A stretch of DNA of 64,000 nt. Origin: Telopea speciosissima (Eukaryota > Streptophyta > Magnoliopsida > Proteales > Proteaceae). Shown here in pieces: positions 1 through 10,640 of this stretch. The position numbers and the translations under genes were made by a program. The notes below the pieces were generated by a model. The model was not told the DNA's origin. It did no database searches and was given only the letters and a program-made list of their open reading frames with translations. The stretch's first letter is position 1, and each line of letters begins with the position of its first letter. The DNA lies in NCBI RefSeq assembly GCF_018873765.1, contig NC_057922.1, positions 15,203,563 to 15,267,562 on the forward strand. The letters are read 5' to 3'.

Positions 1-437
1 AAGGATCTCTCACTCTCTACTGAATCATACAACACTCCATTGAAGCAAAAGCTCAAGTCTATTATTCATCAAATCGTGAATGAGCCTAGGCTCTTACAAT
101 CTATATATAGAGAAATTAAAGACAATCCTAATTGGACTGGGAAATTAAAATCCTAATACCTAATAGCAAACATAAATAAGAAAGGAAACATAATCCTAAC
201 ACCTACAGGCAGGTGAGAGTGTTCCAAGCCATCTAAACAACGTCGAAGACTGTAAAATAAAAGACTAACTAAACTAATGATCTAAATCATGTATGCCTAC
301 CTTCTACCCATATTTTAGGCCCATTAAAGTGGCCCATTACAATGAAAATACATGGGATCAAAGGCCCAACACATACATAACCCAACCCAAGGCTTACACT
401 AAAAAATTAAGCCCATTTATGTGAGTTAACTGCATCA
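1..437 (-). repeat. Partial LTR of the TGATGCAG family, cut by the window edge
   Basis: Read on the minus strand this begins with TGATGCAG (430-437 is CTGCATCA on plus) and continues with wording seen again at four other places in the window: a 'GGCCCATT..AAAGTGGCCCATTAC' stretch, 'CCAAAGGCCCAACA' and 'AACCCAACCCAAGGCTTA'. A TATA-like CTATATATAG lies near 100-112. The same terminal octamer bounds an intact LTR pair at 19131-23970 with a 5-bp target duplication, so this is probably an LTR of a related element whose other end lies outside the window. Confidence 0.6.
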
Positions 438-2829
438 TTTATCTTCTTCAAAACTTCAAATTTTCATTTCCAATTGCTCCCAAACTTGGTATATCAGTCA
501 CCAGCATCAAAACCCATCGTTACGAACAAATAAACCTCAGTTTAATATCCTTTTCCACCAGTAGGTAACCCCCCTACCCTGCTGTATCTGAGATCCACAA
601 CTTAGCCACCCTTCAATTGTCATTGGATTCCAATTAAATTTTGGGGTTTAGTATGACAGTCTAGAAAGGCTACTCAACTTGAGTTTCAGCCTATTCTGAT
701 ATCTGGTTTCTGAGATACAGAATATCTCCAATTTGCCCTAAATTTTGCCTGCTTGATCTATCCCAATTCAGACCTTAGTCCCTTTGCAATTTAGCCCTAA
801 GTTCTATGTTTAGGGTTAGGGTTTCTTGGGATGCACCAAGCTATAGCTCTGGTTTGAGGACATTAGACCTAATGAGAATAATAATATGCAAGGATTCATG
901 AGTCACAAAAGAATCTTGTCCAATTCTTTTTCCAAAAGGGGAGGTGAGAGGATGACACATGTTGGACAACCTGGCGGCATGCCTAGCCTTTTCCCTTGTG
1001 AAGAATATTCTAACATGTTTTTTCTAAGAAATAGTCAAATAAATTCTATAATGTTTAGAAATAATGTGAATTACCATATATTAAATTTCAAACTAAGATT
1101 CAATGTATTTGCTCATATGCAGCACAACTTATCACTGCAGTTCCTTGATAGCACTTTTTTTTTAATTTGTAGTGAAATAGTAAGTGGGTTTATTGAAAAG
1201 GGTAAATAGAGTGTCCAACTCGAAAAATCTAGGGGCCTCATTTACTGAATAAAAGGCCACTGCAGAATGAAACTAAACCTTCTCCCACCTACAACCCTGC
1301 TCCCAAAAAAATGGTTTAGTGCCCATGTTTACAGTAAAATGCCTCGAAAGTCACTTTAAAGTGAACAAAAAAAATTACTACATGCCATAAGATTCCATCA
1401 CAGTAAAATGACATCTGGTAACACCTCTATATGTGTATTTAGGACTTGAAACCTTTTTCTGTTATTGCCTCTTCTTATTCCTAAAAGGTTTTAAGCCAGG
1501 GATAAAAGAGGGTTGTCTTAAAATTTTGAAAATGAATTATCATTATGTCATGGGAAAGGGATCTATGCACGTTGTGTAATGAAATCTTATACGTCAGCTA
1601 TTTTTGACCACCGGATGAAGGAAATATCCAACATTCAATTTCCACTGCATCCCTCCCACACCGCAGCACCACATCTCCCCGTCCCCCCCCCCCCACAATC
1701 GTTGCAACCACCCCTTGCTTCCCTCACACTGCAACCCCACCCCACCCCCACCAGCTCTCTCTCTCTCTCTCTCTCCAAATTTATGGGTCTTTCACTAGAG
1801 ATGATTTCAAAGTAGAAACACGGACACCACAATTAGCAGAGACAATGGGGAGCTTCTACAAGTGAAGAAACAAAGAAGTTTATTAGCTTCAAATAGGATG
1901 TAAGCAAAATCTATTTCTTTCCTGTTGTGGGAGCACGTCTACATTCTATTCAGCTGTTGAGAAGAGTCTTGAGGTTTTGTTGAGAAATTCAGAGGTTAGT
2001 TCTCTCAGCCCAGTTTGCGGAAAAATGCTTTTGGGCTTGCTTTCTCATTTCTAATCTGAAATTTCATGTTAGAAATCATACTCTCATACCTTCTAGCTAA
2101 GTAGGGATGGAGCAGAGGGTGGGGGCAGTTGGTAGGATTTATCCTTATTAAAAAATATATGGGAAAAAGAACGCTGCTTGGTCGGGGTAGTAATTGGATG
2201 CCTGGGCAGTCCCATTGGCCCCGTGCTGGTGCAGGAGCCAGTGAGCCACACGACCCATCAGCATTCTCTCTCCCAAAAAGTATATATGTAAATCAAAAAG
2301 GGCAAAGAAATAAAGTTTTACAAATTATTTGACACCTGCAGGGGTGTCAATAAGAAAATCCCAAAACTTAAAATGAGATGACTATATTATCAATTTTTTA
2401 ACTCTTGAACTCCAATGGCTCAGAATGACATGCCCGGTGACTCATTTATGTAATATTCTTGAGCTTCGGCTAGTCTAACTTTCAAACCTTCGTACGAAGA
2501 GAGGGAACTCTATCTTCATAAACCTCGACTGCTGTTTCTTAGAAAAATCTGATAATTGAGTGACATCAATGTAGTATTCTAGTTTCTAGCAAAATCATTG
2601 TTGAAATATCCAACATTACAGCTATAGCACCCATGAAAGAGGGGCATGCAATAGCAAAAAATATCATAGGAAAGAAAGAACAACCCATTTTAGATATTTA
2701 TGCAAGATGCTAATGCATTATAAGCAAATATTTTACATAATTTCCAAAATTATCACAACTTCATCTCTCAACAATTTGTAAGTTATTTTTAAAATCAAAG
2801 CTGAAAAGTAAACCACTAAGAACAGAATC
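438..2829. other. Intergenic, no gene recognised
   Basis: No ORF here resembles a protein. There is a pyrimidine/C-rich tract at about 1680-1775 ending in a (CT)n microsatellite (1755-1774). A weak foldback at about 2165-2275 starts AAGAACGCTGCTTGGTCG and resembles the arms of the better foldbacks at 12364-12745. Part of 885-990 resembles 11480-11560, so both are dispersed repeat fragments. The 3' UTR of the NAF1 gene should lie in the last few hundred bases on the minus strand. Confidence 0.5.
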
Positions 2830-5800
2830 TCACCCAGATTGCCTCCGACCTCTACCACCAACAAAACTACTACCACCTCTCCGGTACAGCTTTCTCCCAT
2901 GAGTCGAAGATGTTCCCTGATGAAATTTCTGGGGAGAAGCAAAGCTTCTTTGTGTAACACCAGGTGGTTGCAATCCATTGCCCTGTTCACTACATGACCA
3001 TGATCCACTAGACATAACTCCTTGCTCACCAGAGTTCATGGATGGTTGCAATCCAATGCCCTGTTCACTACATGACCATGATCCACTAGACATAACTCCT
3101 TGCTCACCAGAATTCATGGATGAGTGCCCAAGCTGACCCTGGAAGCCCATACCAAATGTTGCCTGGCTGAATCCAGGTTGGCCTACAAACCCTGTCCAAG
3201 GTGTCGATGCAGGCCTTGTTGAGAAATTTGGCTGCCCATATGGCAAGGCCATACTCGGCAGTAGCATCTGAGTAGGATCAAACTGCTGCTGCTGCTGAAT
3301 TGGCATTCCATTTGGCAAATTCATAAAGAATGGATGAGGATACTGGAAATGCTGCCCACCTGGTAAGGATACATTCTGTTGCTGAGAAGGGAGCCCATTA
3401 ATATTAGGAAAGACTGCATGCTGCTGCTGCTGCTGCTGCGGCTGCTGCAGAGATTGCATTCCATTGGTCCAAACCCCATTATTTAATGCAAATAAATGCT
3501 GAGGTGTACAGTAGGTAGCCTGCCCCACTTGTGAAACAGATGGAACATTTGTAGACATACTGGCAATGCCTGGTCCAGTGCTATGAGAGCAAGCACAACC
3601 ACCACAACCAACTGGTGCTGCAACAGATGGTGTATGTGTATGGCATTGGGTTGGAATTCCTCGTGGCCGACTGCCAAAAGCATGGGTGGGGTGGGGTGGG
3701 GGTTGGGAAGGGGGCTTAGGATTGGATCGGGGGTTATGAAGAAAGAGTTCCCTCTCTCCAACTGGTGCTATAACAGACGGTGTATTTGTATGGCATTGGT
3801 TTGGAATTCCTCGTGGCCGACTGCCACAAGCAGGAGGTGGGGCTGAAGGGTGGATTTTTTTCCGGAATTCACCCTTTTGTGGTGCTTTCTTCCTGTCCAC
3901 AAAATCCCGGTTCCCAAGCTGACGATCATCTATCCCTCGCTTTGCAATCCTCTGCATTCTTCTGTATTCAGCCTCCTTTTCATCATCAGAGAACTCACCT
4001 TCATCAGATAATTCTTCGTCATTCTCACCAGATGCATCATAACCTTTCTTGTAGAGATTCTGATCATTGAGGACATGGTTAGCAAAAGCCTCAACAAAGG
4101 ACACAGAGGTGCCTTCATGTATTCCAGCAGGAATCTCCGTATCTGAATTGTACCGTACAACATAATAAGGGTTCTTGACAGGTCCAAAGATCTCATCTAC
4201 CAGCCCTAGTGGCAACCTAGCCTCTGTGATCCAGAGGATAGAACCCTCATTAAGGGGGTTGTGATTCTCTAGCCCTTCCACGACAATTTTTGTTCCCATG
4301 ATCTGAAAATTAAGAATAGATTCATCAATGCTATTGGAGAAATAACTGGTTCAGTTGGATGATATTGGCAATCTGATAAAGGGATCACGACAGCCAATTT
4401 AACCGAATTTTCAGCGAAGAATGTCTTAAGTGGTGTATTGAAGAAATAACTTGGATCAGAAAACAGGACCCAACTTATGGAAGATAGTCCAAAAGATTAT
4501 ACTAATAAAACTAGGGTCTATGAACCCTCATTAGCAAAAAAGATTGCATTCTCGATTTATGGACTTACAGATGAAATAACTCCAACAGGCAAGGTGTGAT
4601 GGTGAGGTTCCAGGGCAACATCCACATGAGGAACTGGAGGGAGAATCTGCAAGATATTCCTGTCATAAGTCCTATTACCATTTTGATTGCAAACCATAGA
4701 TGATCAAAAATTAAAATCAGCAACACAGAATACAATTACAAAGGACCAGACTCTGTAGCAAGAATGCTCCAGATTTCCTGAAAAGACATCGGACACGTTA
4801 AAAATGACTTCTTTCACTTATCCATACCAGTCAGTGTTTGAACCAATATTAATACAATTCACTAGATCAAACCATACTCAAGGTAAACCATCCATGTGTC
4901 AGTTCAAGTGAACCTTACTCTTACAATTCCCATATCACTTCCTTCAGCTATACCAAATCGTGATTCCACCAGTTTTGCAACAGCATGGATATCGCTTCTA
5001 GAACTTGTCCAAGCCCACAAAATCACACCACCACCGCCACGAATTTTTATCTTCTCCTGTTACAGCACGGTGCTGTACTGCATCGTGTAGCGGCTGCAGA
5101 GGCCATGTGCACCATGTGGAGCCCGCTGTGCCACATGGCCTCTGCAGTGCCGCACGATGCAGTACAGCACCGTGCTGTAACAGGAGAGGATAATGATTCC
5201 CACCACCACCAACCCCTCCCCCCAACAAAAAAAAAAAAGAAAAAAGTATACAACAAGAAGAAGGGCCCACACACAGACAACATTTAGGAATGAACTACCA
5301 TCAATTATTTCCCTTTCAAGTTCATGTATATTCTACTATGATTTTATTTGTTTTATATTTTTTTAATAAGATTCTACTGACAAGTTTGAATGCACTTACA
5401 CAGCTAAAAAAAAAAGTCAATCTCCTCTTCAGCTTCTAAAAATCTCAATAATGAAACAACATATGGCATGGAGTCACATTTATCATACTGAAAAAATATG
5501 TTGGCAATAAAGTTGCCCTTAAAACTCAGTGTTAACAAAATACAGACAAATGATATGGTAAGATATAAGACAATGGAAACTGTCCTGATTACCTCAAGCT
5601 CATTATTTGATCTTATGGATCCTCTCAGCATGCAGGCTTCTTCTTCATCATCACTTTCAGCAACAATCCCATTATCAAGATCCCTTATTTCACCTTCTTC
5701 AATTTCTCCAACAGCCACCATGTCTCCCTTATCCTCCTCTTCTTCTTCCTCTTCGTCCTCTTCTTCACTGCTTGAAGAAGATGAAGACGACGAGGAAGAA

Positions 5801-6711
5801 ATGTCACTCTCCGACCTCGAACTACTATCATTCTCGTCTTCATCACTGAGTTCTACACTCTCTGGGCCACTCACGCTAGTAACTGCCTCTGGCTTTTCCA
5901 GATTAGTATCCAAAGAGACCTTAAACCCCAGTTCTCCATTTACAACAACTTTTGTTTCTTCGGTGACACTCTGAACGATTGCCCTACGTTCATCTGATCC
6001 CTTTTCATCCAACTCTTCCAATTTTTCCGACTTACTAGAAATTTGATCAGAACTCTCCGAAGTAACAACCAAACTAACCTTCTCCATTCCCTCATCTATT
6101 TGAGAACTAAAATTCTCCAACTCTCCAGGAACTACTCCTACAAATGGGATTTCATCAGCAGTTCCTTTGAGGGTTTCTTCAACACTAGTAATAGCAGCAG
6201 AGCCATGGGGACAATGGTTATTTCCTCCAATCGGCATTTCAACTGGATCGTACTCAACAGCCCAATCTATAGCCCTACATTCATCTAATCCCTTTTCATC
6301 CAATTCTTCCAAGTATTCCGACTTAATAGAAATTTGATCAGAACTCTCGGAAGTAACAACCAAAGTAACCTTCTCCATTCCCTCCACTATTTGAGAACCA
6401 AGATTCTCCAACTTTCCAGGAACTGCTCCTTCTACAAATGGGATTTCGTCAGCCATTCTTTTGAGGGTTTCTTCAACACTGGTATTAGTAACAGAGCCAA
6501 GGGGACAATGGTTGCTTCCTCCAATCGACATTTCAACTGGATCGTACTCAACAACCCAATCGTCTATAGAATCAAAATCTATAAACTGCTCGACAATTGG
6601 TGGGCAGAAATCGTCAAGCACGGTGACATGAGGGTTGACTGCTATCACTGGCTTGGAGAGTTTGGGAGAAGCTTTGCAGAGTTCTTCAGTGGAGAGGTCG
6701 GAACCAACCAT
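2830..6711 (-). CDS. NAF1: H/ACA ribonucleoprotein assembly factor NAF1 homologue (three coding exons)
   Basis: NAF1 is a nuclear shuttling protein that loads onto nascent H/ACA snoRNPs and is later replaced by GAR1. Coding exons read on minus are 6711-5593, 4646-4569 and 4302-2830; each junction has GT/AG and keeps frame, giving about 889 residues. Exon 1 is acidic and Ser/Glu-rich, with a serine run followed by a poly-Glu tract and an 'EIEEGEIRDLD' stretch. Exon 2 and the start of exon 3 form the Gar1/Naf1 core: 'LPVGVISS', then 'EGSILWITEARLPLGLVDEI', 'FGPVKNPYYVVR'. The rest is Gln/Pro/Gly-rich with a polyQ run and an 'RGRRQSG' tail. Three separate internal tandem duplications are visible (98, 50 and 26 residues). 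The stop follows GGGTGA, which could also be read as a splice donor, so one more short 3' exon is possible. Intron 1 holds a 159-bp hairpin element. Confidence 0.92.
5041..5199. mobile_element. 159-bp near-palindromic MITE in NAF1 intron 1
   Basis: The left end GAATTTTTATCTTCTCCTG pairs with the right end CAGGAGAGGATAATGATTC. Inward, 'TTACAGCACGGTGCTGTACTGCATCGTG' on the left arm is matched by its reverse complement on the right arm, so almost the whole element folds into one hairpin. CCAC-type triplet repeats flank both sides, so any target duplication is hard to define. A second copy of exactly the same length is at 46277-46435. Confidence 0.85.
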
Positions 6712-7218
6712 CTCCGAACAGAGAGAGAGAGGGTTTTGAAGATGAAGATAGTACGTTAGAGCGATGGGGTTGGAGCGTAGAGATTCATTGTTGTAACCCT
6801 GGAAGTAAACATAAATAGGCTATAATAACGGTCACTGGAGGCTTGAGATGTTTACGTGTTCAGGAGAAGAGTTACAGCTTCTTAAACCCTAGCTAGGGTT
6901 TTTTTATTATACAGAGTAGTACTCGTAGTGAGGGTAATTCTGATATTTCACTTCCATCTGCATGTGCCTCATGGTTAACGTTCACCATTTCTTTTCCATA
7001 ACCCTAGCTAGGGTTTTTTTATTATACAGAGTAGTACTCGTAGTGAGGGTAATTCTGATATTTCACTTCCATCTGCATCTGCCGCATGGTTAACGTTCAC
7101 CATTTCTTTTCCATTAGTTCCCGGCCATACAAACCTTCAATTTCTGAAAAATACTCTTGAATCAGTTTAGCGAGGTTATACTACTTACTAGGAACCTCAA
7201 TTGGTATGATGAAAGATT
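6712..7218. promoter_or_regulatory. Probable shared (head-to-head) promoter of NAF1 and the PPR gene
   Basis: Only 507 bp separate the two divergent start codons. The region contains a 115-bp direct duplication (6886-7000 and 7001-7113), each unit opening with ACCCTAGCTAGGGTTTTTTT. With the preceding bases, the first unit gives the palindrome AAACCCTAGCTAGGGTTT, which holds the AAACCCTA telo-box core on both strands. Telo-boxes are known in promoters of plant translation and ribosome-biogenesis genes, which fits NAF1. That this region drives both genes is inferred from the spacing only. Confidence 0.6.
6886..7113. repeat. 115-bp tandem duplication, two units
   Basis: Unit 1 (6886-7000) and unit 2 (7001-7113) are almost identical: they differ at a few bases, such as GCATGTGCCTC versus GCATCTGCCGC. 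The low divergence suggests a recent duplication. Confidence 0.95.
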
Positions 7219-9138
7219 ATGCTAATTATGATCTTCATACTCCTTCCCAGCAGGCTAGTTAAGAAAGCTCCTCGCCTACCTAATTTTTCTTCCTCTGCAA
7301 CCACCATTGAAGCAGCAAAGGAATCTCCCATCAATTTAAGCCGCTACATTACCTACCTCCAATCCTGTGCCATCAACAAGAACCTCACTAAAGGAAAAGA
7401 AATCCATTCATGTTTGGTTGTCACCGGTTTGCTATGTTCCCCCTTCTCCATCACTAGCTTGATCAACATGTATTCCAAATGCAATCAACTGGATGATGCC
7501 CTTTCCATCTTTAATGGAGCCCATGATCGAAATATCTTTGCTTGGAATGCCATCATTGCTGGGTTCATCACTAATGGTCTTTCTCGAAGTGCATTTGAAT
7601 TTTACCAGAGAATGAAGCTGGAAGGTGTAGCCCCTGACAAGTACACGCTCCCTTGTCTCATCAAGGCTTGTTCTGACATCTCGGAGGTTGTGGAAGTAAA
7701 GAAGATCCATTCTGGGTTATTCAAGATTGGTCTGGAAAGTAATGATTTTGTTTCTAGTGCCCTGATCAACTTCTATTTAAAATTTAACTTCGTTCAAGAA
7801 GCACAACAACTGTTCGAAGAATTGACTGAAAGAGATGTTGTGTTGTGGAATGCAATGATAATTGGGTATGCTCAGATGGGGGAGGTTAACTTGGCTTTGC
7901 GAGTTTTTGAGAGAATGGGGAAAGAAGGGGTTGTCCACAGTAACTTCACACTCACTGGGATCTTATCAGTCTTTGCCATGATTGGTGATGTTAACAATGG
8001 GAGAGCTGTTCATGGATATGCAGTGAAAATTGGCTGTGAATCAGAGGTTGTAGTGGCTAACTCATTGATTGACATGTATGGAAAATGCAAGAGTATTTCA
8101 GAAGCACTTAGAGTTTTTGAGATGATGCTAGAGAGGGATGTTTTTTCATGGAACTCAATCATTTCGGTTCATGAGCAGTATGGTGATCATGATAAGACAC
8201 TCAGGCTTTTTGAGAGGATGCAAAAAGCTGGGGTTCGGTCAGATACTGTCACAATTGCTGCTGTCCTTCCTGCGTGCTCCAATTTGGCTGCATTGATGCG
8301 TGGTCGGGAGATTCATGGGTACATGATTGTTAATGGGTTGATGAAAGATGACTATGGTGAGGACATTGTTGACGTGTACGTTGACAATGCAGTCCTAGAC
8401 ATGTATGTGAAATGTGGGAGCCTAAGGGATGCTTGCATGTTCTTTGACAAGATGAGGAAGAGGGATGTCGCGTCATGGAACATCATGATCATGGGTTATG
8501 GCCTGCATGGGTTTGGTGATGAAGCCGTAAATGTGTTCCTGCATATGGGTGAGTCCAGTGTAAGGCCAGATGAAGTCTCCTTCATTTGTGTCCTATCTGC
8601 ATGCAGTCACGCAGGCCTAGTAGACCAAGGATGCAAAATCCTTGCTCACATGGAGGAGGATCATGGCGTAGTTCCCACTGTTGAGCACTATGCCTGTGTG
8701 GTTGACATGTTGGGTCGAGCCGGGCGGCTTGATGAAGCTTACGAGTTGGCCCTGGGGATGCCAATTGAACCCAACCCAGTAGTCTGGAGGGCATTCCTAG
8801 CTTCATGTCGGCTCCACGGCAACACAAAACTGGCTGAGTTCGCGTTGCAGCGGTTGTTAGAGCTGGAGCCAGAACACTGTGGGAGCTATGTGTTGATGTC
8901 CAACATCTATGGAACCATAGGCCGGTATGAGGAGGTATCAGACATCAGGCACACAATGATAGAAAGAAATGTTAAGAAGACACCAGGATGCAGCTGGGTT
9001 GAGCTGAAGAGTGGTGTGCATGTGTTTGTTACAGTAGATCGAACCCATGCTGAATGTGATTGTATTTATGAGGAATTGGATGGATTGTATGGGCATCTAC
9101 ATGAGTATGGATATGTACCAGATGCTAGGCATATGTAA
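7219..9138 (+). CDS. PLS-class pentatricopeptide repeat protein with E/E+ end, no DYW domain
   Basis: An intronless 639-residue PPR protein, a sequence-specific organelle RNA-binding protein usually needed for RNA editing or processing. The N-terminus is basic and Ser-rich (first 30 or so residues), as expected for an organelle targeting peptide. From about residue 45 there are P, L and S motifs, for example 'GKEIHSCLVVTGLL', 'SLINMYSKCNQLDDALSIFN', 'RNIFAWNAIIAGFITNGL', 'NSLIDMYGKCKSISEALRVF' and 'VASWNIMIMGYGLHGFGDEA'. The end has E and E+ features: 'NPVVWRAFLASCRLHGN', 'LEPEHCGSYVLMSNIYG' and 'KKTPGCSWVELKSGVHVF'. It stops just after 'YGYVPDARHM', so the HxE/CxxC deaminase-like DYW domain is absent. 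From memory it resembles Arabidopsis At3g14730, but that needs a search. Start chosen as the first Met of the open frame. Confidence 0.93.
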   Translation: MLIMIFILLPSRLVKKAPRLPNFSSSATTIEAAKESPINLSRYITYLQSCAINKNLTKGKEIHSCLVVTGLLCSPFSITSLINMYSKCNQLDDALSIFNGAHDRNIFAWNAIIAGFITNGLSRSAFEFYQRMKLEGVAPDKYTLPCLIKACSDISEVVEVKKIHSGLFKIGLESNDFVSSALINFYLKFNFVQEAQQLFEELTERDVVLWNAMIIGYAQMGEVNLALRVFERMGKEGVVHSNFTLTGILSVFAMIGDVNNGRAVHGYAVKIGCESEVVVANSLIDMYGKCKSISEALRVFEMMLERDVFSWNSIISVHEQYGDHDKTLRLFERMQKAGVRSDTVTIAAVLPACSNLAALMRGREIHGYMIVNGLMKDDYGEDIVDVYVDNAVLDMYVKCGSLRDACMFFDKMRKRDVASWNIMIMGYGLHGFGDEAVNVFLHMGESSVRPDEVSFICVLSACSHAGLVDQGCKILAHMEEDHGVVPTVEHYACVVDMLGRAGRLDEAYELALGMPIEPNPVVWRAFLASCRLHGNTKLAEFALQRLLELEPEHCGSYVLMSNIYGTIGRYEEVSDIRHTMIERNVKKTPGCSWVELKSGVHVFVTVDRTHAECDCIYEELDGLYGHLHEYGYVPDARHM

Positions 9139-9533
9139 ACATAACTGTAAACTGTTTTCATTCTTCAAAGGCCAAGGAAAGAAAGAGCCTTTCCCTTTTG
9201 ATAAAAGCTATGCTTTGAGTTAAAACCATGAAGCACTACACCACCAATCTAATGCAGATGCAGTGTCTTCTTGCCCCGCATGGAATTCAATCTTAGAGGG
9301 TTTGGAAAGTATACTATAGCAGGTTTATTTTTTTTTGTTGTTGGATCAGATTTGCAAAATTCATCTGCATCTTGTTAATTGGAATACAGTCTGCTCATTT
9401 ACTGCTCATGGTGGCTTGATTTTACTCTGATTAGATCTGCTGAACTAGGCTTTAGGAATGAAAATCGCTGCTTATGTAATGATTTGTTTCTTGGCTTCTT
9501 ACTCAGTCGACTGTTAAAACGCTGAAACGAGGA
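9139..9533. other. PPR 3' flank, no gene
   Basis: A/T-rich sequence that should contain the PPR 3' UTR. No recognisable coding or repeat signal. Confidence 0.5.
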
Positions 9534-10640
9534 AAATGTTGCACCGCCAAGTTGAATCCGCTTATCAGCCCATTCTCAATGAAATATTACATTTGACAGA
9601 ATTTTCCACCTCTCCAATGGTTAGATATTGTTCCCAGAGCCATCGATGTGGAAATTCTGCAGAGTCTATTGATCATGTTCTTCTACATTGCCCTTTTGCT
9701 CAGAGTGTTTGGTTTGACAGCTCCTTATCGTTTAAGGTTCCCCTCCATAAGGATTATACTATTGCAGCTTGGATTGGTGAATGGGACAGAATTCAGTCAC
9801 TGGGAAAAAATCAGAGTAGAGAAACAGGGTATCTATGCCATCCCTTAGCCAGGGCTTTGTGGAAAGCTCGCAATGAGCATGTGTTCGGAAACGCAATGGG
9901 GAACCAAAGGAGGTGATCGCTGCCGCCCATAATGCCTATAATGAATTCCTCTCGACTGTTGCGCATCCCCGAGTTACCACAACTAACATGAGCTCCTCAA
10001 CTCCTCAAATCCAATGATGGTCCCCTCCTTCTCATCCATTTGTGAAATTAAATTGCAATTCTTCTTGGAACAAAGGTCAAAAGAAAGGTGGTATGGGCTT
10101 TGTAATTCAGGACTGTAGAAGTCAGTTCTTCATGCTCAATCGGAGGTTGGTCAGTTTACTTCTGTTATTGAAGGTGAAGCTCTGGCTATTAGGTCGGTCT
10201 TCTAGAGGTTGTCAAACAGATTAAAATCATCTGCAATGTGGGCATCTGGTGGTGCACTACAGTGCAGCCCTGAGAGCTCAGCAGGTGGAAGAAGCTTCAT
10301 CCAACGGTGCGAGCTCGATGCAAGGCAGTTTTTTTTCTTCTTTTCTTTCTTTTCGAGCTCGACACTGTTGGATGTGGCATCTTCCATGTGTCGAGCTCTT
10401 AGGCCCACACTACAGTGCACCGCCAGATTAGGGCACTGGAGCATCTTCTTGTGGAGTCAAGTTGCAAGGTCAGCCAAACGCTCAAGCTCCTCCCCTCAAT
10501 ATCCAGACTATTATTTCAGACATCCAGTACTTATGTTCTTATTTCCTTCATTGTATTTTCACCTTTGTTCCTAGGGAGTCCAATGTTTTAGTGGACATCT
10601 TAGCTCAGAAGGCCTTGTCAATAACGACAACTTGACCGAA
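9534..10640 (+). pseudogene. LINE (non-LTR retrotransposon) remnant: RT zinc-binding and RNase H pieces, split by a MITE
   Basis: 9536-9916 translates to 'HRCGNSAESIDHVLLHCPFA' followed by 'SVWFDSS', the zinc-binding domain found after reverse transcriptase in plant LINEs. 10039-10230 gives an RNase H-like start 'VKLNCNSSWNKGQKKGGMGF' and, after a frame change, 'SVIEGEALAIRS'. The RNase H tail resumes after the MITE with 'VPRESNVLVDILAQKALS' (about 10570-10625). There are frameshifts and stops throughout, so it is dead. The domain order is that of plant LINE ORF2 C-termini. Confidence 0.8.
10245..10428. mobile_element. 184-bp foldback MITE inside the LINE RNase H remnant
   Basis: Left terminus TCTGGTGGTGCACTACAGTG matches the reverse complement of the right terminus (CACTACAGTGCACCGCCAGA) with three changes. 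Inner arms 'GGAAGAAGCTTCATCCAAC..GTGCGAGCTCGA' and 'TCGAGCTCGACACTGTTGGATGTGG..CTTCC' also pair. Flanks TGTGGGCA and TTAGGGCA may be a decayed 8-bp target duplication. It splits the RNase H reading described for the LINE, which supports a real insertion. Confidence 0.75.

Noticed and set aside
4985-5287. Several overlapping frames on both strands near 5.0-5.3 kb
   Set aside because: They are symmetric by-products of the hairpin MITE in NAF1 intron 1.
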